Shown piece after piece: positions 1-8,359 of a DNA stretch of 64,000 nucleotides. Within the stretch, counting starts at the first letter, position 1, and the number at the start of each line of letters is the position of its first letter. The notes beneath the pieces are model-generated. The model did no database searches and was not told the DNA's origin. It worked only from the letters and a program-made list of their open reading frames with translations. The translations under genes were made by a program, and so were the position numbers. The DNA is from Frankia sp. AgB1.9 (GTDB lineage: Bacteria; Actinomycetota; Actinomycetes; Frankiales; Frankiaceae), in assembly GCF_016786355.1 (NCBI RefSeq), contig NZ_JADWYX010000002.1:18135-82134 (forward strand). Reading direction: 5' to 3'.

Positions 1-1
1 C

Positions 2-85
2 GGCGCGGCGGCGGCGGGTGCGGCGGGTGCGGGTGCGGTCAACCTGCTCGCGGGTGAGCCGGTCTCGACCGGCCACTGCTGCTGA
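2..85 (+). CDS. C-terminal tail of an upstream gene, possibly an ArsR-type regulator (partial)
   Basis: An open frame enters from the left edge, is rich in Ala and Gly, ends in Cys-Cys and stops with TGA at 83-85. Only 27 residues are visible, so no domain can be recognised. It lies 11 bases before an aquaporin-type channel and an arsenate reductase gene. In actinobacterial ars operons that position is often held by an ArsR repressor, and a terminal cysteine pair would fit a metalloid sensor. Both points are inference; the fragment could equally end an unrelated protein. Confidence 0.35.
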   Translation, partial: GAAAAGAAGAGAVNLLAGEPVSTGHCC

Positions 86-96
86 GCGCCCGTCGT

Positions 97-807
97 GTGA
101 CAGACCTTCCGGGTGGCCGCCCTCCGCTGGCGCGGCGGGTGGCCGCCGAGGCGACCGGCAGCCTGCTGCTCGCGGCGCTGGTCGTCGGCTCGGGGATCGC
201 CGCCCAGCAGCTGAGCCCCGGCCAGGTGGGCCTGGAGCTGGTCGAGAACGCGGCGGCGACCGCCGCCGGCCTCTTCGCCATCATCCTGATGGTCGGCCCG
301 GTCTCCGGAGCGCACTTCAACCCGGTCGTCACCGTGGTCGACGCGGCGTTCGGCGGGCTGTCGTGGCGGGATGCCGCCGCGTACCTGCCTGCCCAGGTCG
401 CGGGTTGTTCTGGCGGCGCGGTCCTGGCGAACCTGATGTTCGCCCGGCCGGCGGTGTCGATCTCCACCCACCACAGGGCGTCCAGCGCTCACCTGCTTGC
501 CGAGGTGGTCGCGACGGCCGGCCTGATCCTGCTGATCTTCTCGCTGGCCCGGTCCGGCCGCGGCGAGAAGGCCCCGGCCGCGGTCGGGGCCTACATCGGC
601 GCCGCGTACTGGTTCACCAGCTCGACAAGCTTCGCCAACCCGGCCATCAGCATCGGTCGGATCTTCTCCGACACGTTCGCCGGCATCGCCCCGGCCTCCG
701 TGCCCGCGTTCGTGGCCGCCCAGCTGGTCGGTGGCGCGCTCGGCCTGGGCCTGGTCAACGCGCTCTACGGCTCCGCCCGCAAGCTGCCTGAAGGGACCTC
801 TCCGTGA
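97..807 (+). CDS. MIP/aquaporin-family channel of an arsenic operon
   Basis: A 236-residue membrane channel of the major intrinsic protein family. Six hydrophobic segments are visible. The two half-helix motifs that line the pore are Asn-Pro-Val at about residue 75 and Asn-Pro-Ala at about residue 181. The first motif departs from the usual Asn-Pro-Ala, as it often does in solute-conducting members. GTG at 97 is chosen because it follows the preceding stop by 11 bases. Its stop overlaps the arsC start in a GTGA arrangement, so the two are translationally coupled. Aquaglyceroporins next to arsC are known to let arsenite leave the cell after arsenate reduction; here that role is inferred from the neighbour. 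Water or glycerol transport remains possible. Confidence 0.85.
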   Translation: MTDLPGGRPPLARRVAAEATGSLLLAALVVGSGIAAQQLSPGQVGLELVENAAATAAGLFAIILMVGPVSGAHFNPVVTVVDAAFGGLSWRDAAAYLPAQVAGCSGGAVLANLMFARPAVSISTHHRASSAHLLAEVVATAGLILLIFSLARSGRGEKAPAAVGAYIGAAYWFTSSTSFANPAISIGRIFSDTFAGIAPASVPAFVAAQLVGGALGLGLVNALYGSARKLPEGTSP

Positions 808-1211
808 CCGATATACCGTCGGTGCTGTTCGTCTGCGTGCACAACGCCGGTCGCTCGCAGATGGCCGCCGGCTTCCTGACCCACCTCGCCGCCGGCCGCG
901 TTCAGGTCCGCTCGGCCGGCTCGCTGCCCGCCGAGATGGTGAACCCCGTCGCGATCGCCGCGATGGCCGAGGTTGGCATCGACATCACCGCCGAGACGCC
1001 GAAGGTCCTCACCGTCGACGCGGTCGAGTCCTCGACCGTGGTCGTCACGATGGGCTGCGGCGACGCCTGCCCGGTCTTCCCCGGGATCCACTATGAGGAC
1101 TGGGCACTCGAAGACCCCGCCGGCCAGGGCCTCGACGCGGTCCGGCCGATCCGCGACGCCATCCGCGCCCGCGTCGAGAAGCTCCTCGGCGACCTTCTCC
1201 CCGCCGCCTGA
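804..1211 (+). CDS. arsC: Arsenate reductase, low-molecular-weight phosphatase fold
   Basis: A 135-residue cytoplasmic enzyme predicted to reduce arsenate to arsenite. The phosphate-binding loop CVHNAGR (Cys11 to Arg17, the CX5R signature) sits right after the first beta strand. Two more cysteines lie at about 85 and 89 in the motif MGCGDACP, suited to relaying the disulfide. That motif is typical of actinobacterial enzymes that use mycothiol or thioredoxin as reductant; which one applies cannot be told from sequence. The gene overlaps the channel gene by four bases, giving a reduce-and-export pair. No dedicated arsenite pump (ArsB or Acr3) is visible in the window, so the channel may be the exit route or a pump may lie upstream. 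Confidence 0.9.
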   Translation: MTDIPSVLFVCVHNAGRSQMAAGFLTHLAAGRVQVRSAGSLPAEMVNPVAIAAMAEVGIDITAETPKVLTVDAVESSTVVVTMGCGDACPVFPGIHYEDWALEDPAGQGLDAVRPIRDAIRARVEKLLGDLLPAA

Positions 1212-1322
1212 CGCCGAGGTCCTGATCACGATGTCGGCCGCCGCCGGACGAGGTCACAGCCCACTCGGCGCCTGTACTTGGACACATCCACCGCGTTGGA
1301 CGCGACCCGTCTGGAGTGCTCT

Positions 1323-2519
1323 GTGGACCTCACCGCGAACGTGGCGGCGATGCCCTCCCGTCCCAGCTTCGTCACGATGGTGCGCGCCTGGGGTCGGATC
1401 GGCTGCCTCGGGTTCGGCGGTCCGCCGACGCACATCGCGATGTTCCGCCAGCTGTGCGTCACGGACCGCGGCTGGCTGACGGCCCAGGAGTTCGAGGACG
1501 CGATCGCCGCCTGCAACCTGCTGCCCGGCCCCGCCTCGACCCAGCTGTCGATCTACTGCGCGTGGCGGCTGCGCGGCCGGGCCGGCGCACTCGTCGGCGG
1601 GCTGGCGTTCATCGTCCCCGGCCTGGTCGCGGTTCTGGCACTCGCGGCGCTGTTCCTGGCCGGAGCCCCACCCTGGTGGGTCCGCGCGGCCGGCGCCGGC
1701 GGGGGCGCGGCCGTCGCCGCGGTCGCGGTACACGCCGGCGTCGGCCTGCTCCCAGCCAGCTGGAGACGAGCCAGGGCGGTCAGCCGGACGCGGTGGCCGC
1801 TGTACCTCGCCGCCGGGATCGCGGGCGCCGCGACGCTCGGACCGTGGCTCGTCCTGCCGCTGCTCGGATGCGGCCTCGTCGAGCTCGCCGCCCGCCGCGC
1901 CACTCTCGGGCACGGGGCTGGTGGGCGCCTCGCGACCATGCCGCCGATACCGCTACTGGCTGCCGGAACGGCCGCCGCCGGAAGTGGGCTGCTCGCGCTG
2001 GCCTGGGTCGCGGTCAAGGTCGGGCTGCTGTCCTACGGCGGCGGCTTCGTGATCATCCCGCTGATGCAGGCCGACGCCGTCGACCACTACCACTGGATGA
2101 CCGCCGCCCAGTTCCTCAACGCCGTCGCCCTCGGCCAGATCACCCCCGGCCCCGTCGTGCACACCGTCGCCGCGGTCGGCTACGCCGCCGGCGGCCTCGC
2201 CGGCGGACTGCTCGCCGCCGCCGTCGCGTTCACCCCCTCCTTCGCGTTCATCCTCATCGGCGGCCCCCACTTCGACCGGCTCCGCACCAACCCGCGGATC
2301 CGCACCTTCCTCGACGGCGCCGGAGCAGCCGCACTCGGCGCGATCCTCGGATCCGCGATCCCGCTGGCCCTGGCCCTGCACACCGGCTGGGAGTACGCCG
2401 TCCTCGCCGGCGCCAGCGTCCTGCTCCTTGTGGCCCGACGCGGCGTCGTGCTCACGCTCCTCGCCGCCGCCCTGACCGGCATCATCATCGGCGCGGCCGG
2501 CGGCCCTGTTCCCACCTGA
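1323..2519 (+). CDS. chrA: Chromate transporter ChrA, two-domain form
   Basis: A 398-residue inner-membrane protein of the CHR superfamily, expected to export chromate. The N-terminal half carries the family motif GFGGPPTHI followed by a Leu-Pro-Gly-Pro turn. The C-terminal half repeats the plan with SYGGGFVIIPL and ITPGPV, as expected for a fused pair of antiparallel CHR domains. About ten hydrophobic segments can be seen. GTG at 1323 is chosen over an upstream TTG because a GGAG lies six bases before it; ATG at 1350 is also possible. It follows arsC by about 110 bases, forming a small oxyanion-resistance cluster, and converges with the next gene six bases away. Confidence 0.88.
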   Translation: MDLTANVAAMPSRPSFVTMVRAWGRIGCLGFGGPPTHIAMFRQLCVTDRGWLTAQEFEDAIAACNLLPGPASTQLSIYCAWRLRGRAGALVGGLAFIVPGLVAVLALAALFLAGAPPWWVRAAGAGGGAAVAAVAVHAGVGLLPASWRRARAVSRTRWPLYLAAGIAGAATLGPWLVLPLLGCGLVELAARRATLGHGAGGRLATMPPIPLLAAGTAAAGSGLLALAWVAVKVGLLSYGGGFVIIPLMQADAVDHYHWMTAAQFLNAVALGQITPGPVVHTVAAVGYAAGGLAGGLLAAAVAFTPSFAFILIGGPHFDRLRTNPRIRTFLDGAGAAALGAILGSAIPLALALHTGWEYAVLAGASVLLLVARRGVVLTLLAAALTGIIIGAAGGPVPT

Positions 2520-2525
2520 CCGCGG

Positions 2526-4079
2526 CTACGTCGTGAGGATGGCGATGACGAGAAGCTCGACCACGGCGACGATCAGGAGTACCCAGGCCAGGTCCCCGCC
2601 TCGCGTCCCAAGGTCGTCAGGCGGCCTCGCAAGGTCCTCCTCGCCGGGCTCCCAGCCGTCGGCCACCTGCTCGGCCGCCCGGTCCGGGGTCTGCTCGGCG
2701 ACCGGCCCGGCCGTCTGGTCGGCCACCGGCTCGGCTGCCGCGTCGGCCACCTGCTCGGCGGCCTCGGCTCGCCGCGTCGTCGCCTCGAGATCGGTCTGGA
2801 GGCGGCGGATCTCCTCGTCGGCCGCCGCGAGCCGCGCCGAGCTCTCCGCCCGTTCCCGCAGCGCCGCGAGCCGCTCGGGCTCCCGTCGGGCGAGCTCCTC
2901 CTGGAGCCGGGTGACCTCGGCCTCCAGCCGCGCCACCCGCGGCTCGGGCCCTGGCGCGCTCAGCAGCCGGGCGCACCAGTCGGCGATGCTTCGCGTGCTG
3001 GTCGGGTCGATCGGGTGGAGCCGGCCCAGCCGTTCGGTAAAAGGACGACCACCGGGTGCGTCGGCCCCGGAAGGCCTGGGCGAGCCCGGAGCGGGTTGGG
3101 TGGCGGCCAGCTCGGCGAGGTACTCCGCCGCGAGCAGCTCCCCCGCCCGGGCGAACACCGCGGGGTCGGGGCTCCACCCGTCTCCGAGGCGCACGAAGAG
3201 GGGATCCCGGTCGACCGGGCGGGCCGAGGACGAAGCGGAGAACACGAACCGGGGCACCGGGCGCGCCGGGGCGCCCGGCAGCGGCCAGTCCTGCGCGGCG
3301 ACGAAGGTCGGCTCGCCGGCGACGGGCCGCAGCACCGGATGGTGCAGCAGGCCGAACAGGCACCACCCCAAAGCCTCACTGTCGGCCGCGGGGCCGGGAG
3401 CGACCCACAACCTCCGTTCCCGGTCCCCCGCCGACCCGTAGCGCAGCGCGGCGGCGACCAGCCGCGCCAGCACCGCCTGGTCGACCGCGCCGGCGCTCTC
3501 GGCGATCCGCCACGCGGGCACCGCGAGCCCCTCCAGGGCGTGCGCCGTGATCGGCTCGTTGTGGCCACGGCCGTCCGCGTCGTCGGGGGTTCGCGCCAGG
3601 GCCTCGAACACGGCGGCGAACGCGTTCTCCGGCCGCTCGCCATCCTGATCGTTCGCGCCCGCCGTGGTCCGGTCGCCGGGGGCGCCCGGCTCGACGCCGC
3701 GCGACGGGCGCGGCCACAGACGCAGCGCCAGCTCGGCGGTGAGATCGTCGGCGTTCCCGATCAGCAGGTATCCGCGCGCGTCCAGCCGTGGGTCGGCGCC
3801 GATCTCGCCACGGACGGCTACGAGAGCCAGGCCCTCGTCCACGAGCCGGCACACGCTCGACTCGGCGCCGCTGCCCACCGGGCTGGCGTACTCGCCGAAC
3901 CACCGGTCGCAGTCCGCCAGGGACGGCCCGCCCAGCGACGACGCCACCGGCGCGAACCCCAGCACGTCGGGCTGGCCAGCCGCTTTCGCCCAGACCGGCC
4001 CGTAGGCGATGTAGTGGACGAGACCCTGCGTCCCCAGCCGATGGACACCCGGGGCCGGCCGTACGGGGGGCGGCATCAT
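2526..4079 (-). CDS. Unrecognised protein with a coiled coil and C-terminal membrane anchor
   Basis: A 517-residue protein I do not recognise. The first 350 residues look globular and soluble, with many Trp and Pro. A strongly charged helical stretch at about 365-430 has heptad character and probably forms a coiled coil. An Ala/Glu/Val-rich linker with degenerate Glu-Gln-Val-Ala-Asp and Glu-Pro-Val-Ala-Asp repeats spans about 440-470, and the last 21 residues form one hydrophobic helix. The architecture is that of a tail-anchored protein with its body in the cytoplasm. It starts with two consecutive ATG codons and has only a weak ribosome site. It is divergent from the FUSC gene, which may share its promoter region. 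Function unknown. Confidence 0.6.
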   Translation of the reverse strand: MMPPPVRPAPGVHRLGTQGLVHYIAYGPVWAKAAGQPDVLGFAPVASSLGGPSLADCDRWFGEYASPVGSGAESSVCRLVDEGLALVAVRGEIGADPRLDARGYLLIGNADDLTAELALRLWPRPSRGVEPGAPGDRTTAGANDQDGERPENAFAAVFEALARTPDDADGRGHNEPITAHALEGLAVPAWRIAESAGAVDQAVLARLVAAALRYGSAGDRERRLWVAPGPAADSEALGWCLFGLLHHPVLRPVAGEPTFVAAQDWPLPGAPARPVPRFVFSASSSARPVDRDPLFVRLGDGWSPDPAVFARAGELLAAEYLAELAATQPAPGSPRPSGADAPGGRPFTERLGRLHPIDPTSTRSIADWCARLLSAPGPEPRVARLEAEVTRLQEELARREPERLAALRERAESSARLAAADEEIRRLQTDLEATTRRAEAAEQVADAAAEPVADQTAGPVAEQTPDRAAEQVADGWEPGEEDLARPPDDLGTRGGDLAWVLLIVAVVELLVIAILTT

Positions 4080-4396
4080 CCCGGGCTACCCGCGCGGGTC
4101 GAGCGCCAGGGCGGGGGTGGACCGCGGGGAGATCGGCCGCTGTCGCGTCGTCCAGTCCCGCCAGGCGGTCCGCACGCGGCTCGCAGCCGCCTTGTCTCGA
4201 CACATTCGTCGCGTCCTACCCAACGGCGTAGAAGGGGCAGCAAACGCCAGTATCAGGCGGCCCTATTCAACCGGACGGTAACGGGCCAGTCCATAGGCGT
4301 GACGGTGCGCGCCGCCTCCCGCTGGGCCGGCCGGCGCGGCCGATCGGCCTGACTGGGGAATGCTGGCGGGGTGGTCCCGCGTCCCGCCACCGCCTC
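4080..4396. other. Divergent intergenic region, no gene seen
   Basis: These 317 bases separate two divergent genes and hold no convincing coding frame. A slightly less GC-rich patch around 4200-4290 is the likeliest place for promoters. I could not pick a clear -10/-35 pair or operator. Confidence 0.5.
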
Positions 4397-6079
4397 ATGA
4401 CGAGCGAGCCGCGCCGTCCCCCGGTGCCCGCGCCCGTCGGTCCGAGCCGGTTCGGCGCGGCGTTCGGCGTGGCCCGGCCGCGGGGGCGGCTGCGGTTGGC
4501 GGTCGTCAGCGCGCTCGCGTTCGCCGTGCCGCTGACCGTGGGCGAGCTCGCCGGACGGCTGCAGTACGGGCTGCTGGCGACCTTCGGCGCGTTCACCGCC
4601 GCCTACTTCCCGGACGCGGCGCTGGCGTTCCGGGCGCGGGCGCTGCCGCTCGTCGGGGTCGGCCTCGCCGGGTCCGCGGCGATCGGCGTGGCGGTGGCGG
4701 GAGCCAGCTGGACGATCGCGGTGGGCATCTCCGCGCTGGCGGCCGTCGCGACGCTGCTCGTGCGCGCGTTCGACGTGCCCGCGCCCGGCGCCTACCCGTT
4801 CGTCATCAGCTGCGCCGTGGCCACGCAGCTTCCGGAGGATGTCGAGCGGATCGGAGAGCGGGTGGCGCTCACGCTGGCCGGAGCGGCCTTCGCCTGGCTG
4901 CTCGCGCTGGCCGTGGCGCTTCCGGACCGGCACGGGCCGGCGCGGCGGGCGGCCGTCGCCGGGCTGGCCGACCCAGGGGTTCCCGAGGCGACGGCCGCGC
5001 CGCTGCCCGCCGTTCGGGCGGAATGGGGCCGGCGGCTGGACCGTGACTCGCTGGCCTGGCCACTGGCCGCCCGCGCCGGCCTGGCCGGGCTCGTCGCCGC
5101 TGCGCTGGCGATCGCGGCCGGGGTGGAGCATCCCTACTGGGCTCCGGCCGCCGCCGCCACCGTGGTGCAGGGCTCGACCGTCCGGTCTGCGGGCCGGCGG
5201 TCCCTGCAGCGGGCCGCGGGGACAGCCCTCGGAGCGCTCGTCGCGCTGGGCATCCTCAGCGTGCAGCTGCCCGTCTGGTGGCTCATCGCCATGATCGCCG
5301 TGCTGGAGGGCGGCGCCCAGGTCCTCATGGCGGCGAACTACGGCCTGGCGACGGTTCTCGTCACCCCGCTCGCGCTGATCCTGGTGGAGTTCGCCAGGCC
5401 GGGCACGCCGCCGTCTGAGCTGGTCGCGCCACGTCTGCTGGACACGCTGCTCGGCTGCGTCGTCGGTCTCGCCGTCGTCCTGTCGCTGTGGCCGCACGCC
5501 GCCGAGCGCAGGCTGCCGCGAGCGCTCGCGGAGTCCCTCGACGCGACCGGTGACCTGCTCGTCCTTCGGCTCGCGGCGAACGGTTCGGGCCCGGTCGGCT
5601 GTGCGAGCAGGGCCGACGGCGACGGCACAGCCGAGGGCGACGGCACAGCCTGCGGCGTGGGCACGGCGGGGGCGAGTACCGAGGCTGCGCTCGCCGCTGC
5701 CCGCGAGCGGCTGGAGATGGCCCTTGCCCGGATGACCACGCTGCACGCCGACGCCGAGGACGAGCAGCTGCGCGGACGGCGGACGGCGGATCTGCTCTGG
5801 CCCGCTGTGGTCGCGGCCCGCCGGCTCGGCTATCTCGTGCTGGCCGCTCCGGCCGGTCTCCACCGGCCGGCGCCAGCCGGCCTGGCCCGGGTAGGCGGCG
5901 CGTTCCAGGCCTGCGCCGACGCGGTGACCGGCGGTCCGCAGCCGAACGACGACCTGGTCGGCGCCCTGCCCGCCTTCGTCCCGCTGCGGACCGAGTTCGC
6001 CGCCTGCGCCGACGCGGTGCGGACCGCCCGGACGGCCGGAGCGCTACCACCACCCAGCCGGCGGTCCCGGCGGACCTGA
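4397..6079 (+). CDS. FUSC-family inner-membrane protein
   Basis: A 560-residue membrane protein with two hydrophobic bundles, at about residues 30-190 and 225-375, each followed by a soluble helical part. This is the layout of the FUSC/aromatic-acid-exporter (AaeB-like) family, whose better-known members export aromatic acids or support envelope functions. The second bundle contains the HPYWAPAAAATVV stretch typical of the family. An internal linker near residue 400 carries a small repeat, because the 15-base unit GGCGACGGCACAGCC occurs twice. The start has no good ribosome site, and its substrate is unknown. It converges on the next gene with three bases between. A long antisense frame over it is a codon-bias shadow. 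Confidence 0.75.
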   Translation: MTSEPRRPPVPAPVGPSRFGAAFGVARPRGRLRLAVVSALAFAVPLTVGELAGRLQYGLLATFGAFTAAYFPDAALAFRARALPLVGVGLAGSAAIGVAVAGASWTIAVGISALAAVATLLVRAFDVPAPGAYPFVISCAVATQLPEDVERIGERVALTLAGAAFAWLLALAVALPDRHGPARRAAVAGLADPGVPEATAAPLPAVRAEWGRRLDRDSLAWPLAARAGLAGLVAAALAIAAGVEHPYWAPAAAATVVQGSTVRSAGRRSLQRAAGTALGALVALGILSVQLPVWWLIAMIAVLEGGAQVLMAANYGLATVLVTPLALILVEFARPGTPPSELVAPRLLDTLLGCVVGLAVVLSLWPHAAERRLPRALAESLDATGDLLVLRLAANGSGPVGCASRADGDGTAEGDGTACGVGTAGASTEAALAAARERLEMALARMTTLHADAEDEQLRGRRTADLLWPAVVAARRLGYLVLAAPAGLHRPAPAGLARVGGAFQACADAVTGGPQPNDDLVGALPAFVPLRTEFAACADAVRTARTAGALPPPSRRSRRT

Positions 6080-6082
6080 GCG

Positions 6083-6871
6083 TCAGGCGGTGGGCTTGCC
6101 GGTCTTCTCGGCGCCCATCCCCGAGTAGCCGATGGAGTATCCGCCGTCCACGGGCATCAGCAGGCCCGTGACGTAGGAGGCCTCGTCGCTGGCCAGGAAC
6201 AGGGCGGCCGCGGCGACCTCGTCCGACAGGCCCCAGCGGTCCATCGGGATCCCCGGGAGCCGGTAGACGCCGGGAGGGGGTTCGGGCGACACCTTCGACA
6301 TCGCCACGAGGCCGGTCCAGATCGTGCCGGGGCAGACCGCGTTCACCCTGATGTTGTCATCGGCGTAGTCGAGGGCCGCGGCTTTCGTCAGCTGGTTCAC
6401 GCCGGCTTTGGCAGCCCCGTAGACCCCGTGGTTCTTGAAGCCGACGACCGCCGTCGCCGACGAGATGTTGACGATCGAGCCGCCGCCGGCGCCGCGCATC
6501 GCGATGATGCCGTACTTCATGCAGAAGAAGACACCCCGGAGATTCACCCCGTGCACCCGGTCCCAGTCCGCGGTGGTCTGCTCGTGTAAAGGCCTCAGCT
6601 TGCCGCCGAACCCGGCGTTGTTCACGAGGACGTCGATCCGGCCGAACGCGTCGTGCGCCGTCGTCATCAGCCGTCGGACATCCGCCTCGTCGCCGACGTC
6701 CGCCTGGACCCCGACGGCCGCCGGGCCGATCTCGCCGGCTACCTCGACCGCCCGGCCGCTGACGCTGGCGCAGACGACGTTCGCCCCTTCGGCGGCGAAC
6801 CGGTGCGCTATCGCCTTACCGATTCCCGAGCCCGCGCCCGTGATGACCGCGACCTTGTCCTTCAGACGCAT
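6083..6871 (-). CDS. SDR-family oxidoreductase
   Basis: A 262-residue classical short-chain dehydrogenase. It shows the nucleotide-binding TGAGSGIG near residue 12, NNAG near 90, the catalytic Ser in NISSA, Tyr-x-x-x-Lys in YGAAK, and the C-terminal VDGGYSIGYSG. The start at 6871 is chosen over a longer frame from 6964 because AGGGAGG lies five bases upstream and the protein then begins with the usual MRLKDKVAVITG. The substrate cannot be read from sequence. It is the last gene of the minus-strand block, and the GntR gene immediately upstream may control it. The block holds a second SDR at 8360. Confidence 0.85.
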   Translation of the reverse strand: MRLKDKVAVITGAGSGIGKAIAHRFAAEGANVVCASVSGRAVEVAGEIGPAAVGVQADVGDEADVRRLMTTAHDAFGRIDVLVNNAGFGGKLRPLHEQTTADWDRVHGVNLRGVFFCMKYGIIAMRGAGGGSIVNISSATAVVGFKNHGVYGAAKAGVNQLTKAAALDYADDNIRVNAVCPGTIWTGLVAMSKVSPEPPPGVYRLPGIPMDRWGLSDEVAAAALFLASDEASYVTGLLMPVDGGYSIGYSGMGAEKTGKPTA

Positions 6872-6932
6872 GATTGCCTCCCTGGCTTCGTCAGAACCGC
6901 CCGGCGGCTGGGCCGTAGGGAGGTATCGCCTT

Positions 6933-7607
6933 TCAGCCGCCTTCCGGCCCGGGAGGCGCGACAACAGTCCGCATCATGACCGCCCGGGCGTTTCGAAGAT
7001 GGGCGGTCATCACGGCCGTGGCCCACTGCGGGTCACCGGCGCGCATGGCGGCGACGATTTCGGCGTGGTGCGCCAGGCTTCGCCGCATCGACGCGTCGTC
7101 ATAGGCGTGGAAGTTCCGCATGATGACCGGCGCCCGGACCGCACCCGCCAGTGCCGCGGCGAAGGCCGGCGCGCCGGCAAGCTCCACCAACCGGCCATGG
7201 AACGCGGTATTCAGCGGGATCAGGGCGTCCAGGTCCTGCTCCGGCCCCGGCAGGCCGACCGCCAACATCCGGGTGGCGAGGCCGTCCAGCTCGGCGATGT
7301 CCGCCTCGGCCGCCAGCTCGGTGGCCAGTCCCGTCAGCCGTGGCTCCAGCGTCGACCGCAGCTCGAACACGCCTTCCAGCTCGTCCGACGACCAGCTGGC
7401 CACCCGGGCGCCCCGATTGGGCGGGAGCTCCACCAACGCCTCGGCGGCCAGCTGGCGCAACGCCTCCCGAACCGGGGTCCGGCTGACGCCCAACTGCTCG
7501 GCCAGCTCGGTCTCCGCCAGCCGCGCGCCGGGAGGAAACGTATTGTCGAGAATAAGCTCCCGCAGGACCTCAACCACGCGCCCGGTCGATGTCACCACCC
7601 GGGCCAC
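6933..7607 (-). CDS. GntR-family transcriptional regulator, FCD (FadR) subfamily
   Basis: A 224-residue regulator. The N-terminal winged helix is seen in AETELAEQLGVSRTPVREAL, the hallmark of GntR proteins. The remaining 150 residues are all-helical and match the FCD ligand-binding domain, with Asp and His residues placed to bind a metal and an organic acid effector. GTG at 7607 is preferred because GGAGG lies four bases before it; the frame is open up to another GTG at 7667. A 14-base near-palindrome sits just upstream and is a candidate autoregulatory operator. It probably senses a carboxylic acid intermediate of the surrounding catabolic genes; the effector is unknown. Confidence 0.85.
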   Translation of the reverse strand: MARVVTSTGRVVEVLRELILDNTFPPGARLAETELAEQLGVSRTPVREALRQLAAEALVELPPNRGARVASWSSDELEGVFELRSTLEPRLTGLATELAAEADIAELDGLATRMLAVGLPGPEQDLDALIPLNTAFHGRLVELAGAPAFAAALAGAVRAPVIMRNFHAYDDASMRRSLAHHAEIVAAMRAGDPQWATAVMTAHLRNARAVMMRTVVAPPGPEGG

Positions 7608-7619
7608 AATGCCTCCACT

Positions 7620-7633
7620 ATGATGGCCGTCAT
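7620..7633. promoter_or_regulatory. Candidate operator of the GntR gene
   Basis: ATGATGGCCGTCAT is a near-perfect dyad with two mismatched centre-flanking bases, 13 bases upstream of the GntR start. It is framed by a wider inverted pair, CACAATG at 7605-7611 and CATTGTG at 7631-7637. Binding by the GntR protein is inferred from position only. Confidence 0.4.
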
Positions 7634-7722
7634 TGTGAGGCCACCGCCATTCATACGGAAATTGCACACATCCTATACGCGGGGCTCAGTGAAGGCAAGA
7701 AAGCGTTCAGTACGTAACGCCC

Positions 7723-8334
7723 TCATCGGCCCGGCGAGCCGGGCCCGGTGGCCGCGGGAAGATAAGGCGCGAGATCCGGCTCCGGCTCGACCGCGAACGA
7801 TCGCAACGCGAAGGCCACCATTTCATAGGTGCCCACGGTGAAGATGACATCCATGAGCTGCCGCGCGTCGAACTCACCCGCGAGAACGCTCCAGGTCTCG
7901 TCGCCCACTCTGGCCTCAGCGAGCAGCTCGTCCACGGCCCGCAGCAGGGAACGCTCGACCAGGGACCAGCCGGGCGCGTCCGGGCCGTCGGACACCCGGC
8001 GGATCTCCTCGTCCCGCAGGCCCGCGTCCTGCGCGAGAATGGTGTGCTGAGCCCATTCGTAGTCACATTTCCGGAGCGCCGCCACCCGGAGCACCAGAAG
8101 CTCCCGCTGCCGGGCCGACAGTGTCGTTCCGTACAGGATGTGCCCGTTGAAGCTGAGGAATTCCCTGGTCAGCGCCGGATGGTGGGCGAGGGTGCCGAGC
8201 AGGTTGACGCCGGACTGGCCGCCACCGCCCTCGGCGGCCTTGTCGCCGATGACGGCGGACCGGAAGTCGGCGATGAACGTCGTCAGCGCCGGAGGCCATT
8301 CCTCGGGCGGCATGGGCGATACGCGGGCCGTCAT
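7723..8334 (-). CDS. Carboxymuconolactone decarboxylase-family protein
   Basis: A 203-residue protein of the CMD/AhpD-like fold. The central helix pair RELLVLRVAAL...CDYEWAQH carries the Glu, Cys and His that mark the family, but there is only one Cys in this segment rather than the CxxC of AhpD peroxidases. That favours a decarboxylase- or lactonase-like role over a thiol peroxidase. The start at 8334 has AAAGGAG about eight bases upstream. The gene follows the SDR at 8360 within the same minus-strand block. In degradative clusters such proteins are often annotated without a known reaction, and the substrate here is unknown. Confidence 0.8.
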   Translation of the reverse strand: MTARVSPMPPEEWPPALTTFIADFRSAVIGDKAAEGGGGQSGVNLLGTLAHHPALTREFLSFNGHILYGTTLSARQRELLVLRVAALRKCDYEWAQHTILAQDAGLRDEEIRRVSDGPDAPGWSLVERSLLRAVDELLAEARVGDETWSVLAGEFDARQLMDVIFTVGTYEMVAFALRSFAVEPEPDLAPYLPAATGPGSPGR

Positions 8335-8359
8335 GGTCGACTCCTTTCGCCGTGCAGGG

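Noticed and set aside
4253..5863. Long minus-strand open frame over the FUSC gene
   Set aside because: Its translation is Arg/Gly/Gln/Asp-rich with no domain, while the plus-strand frame has clear membrane helices and family motifs.
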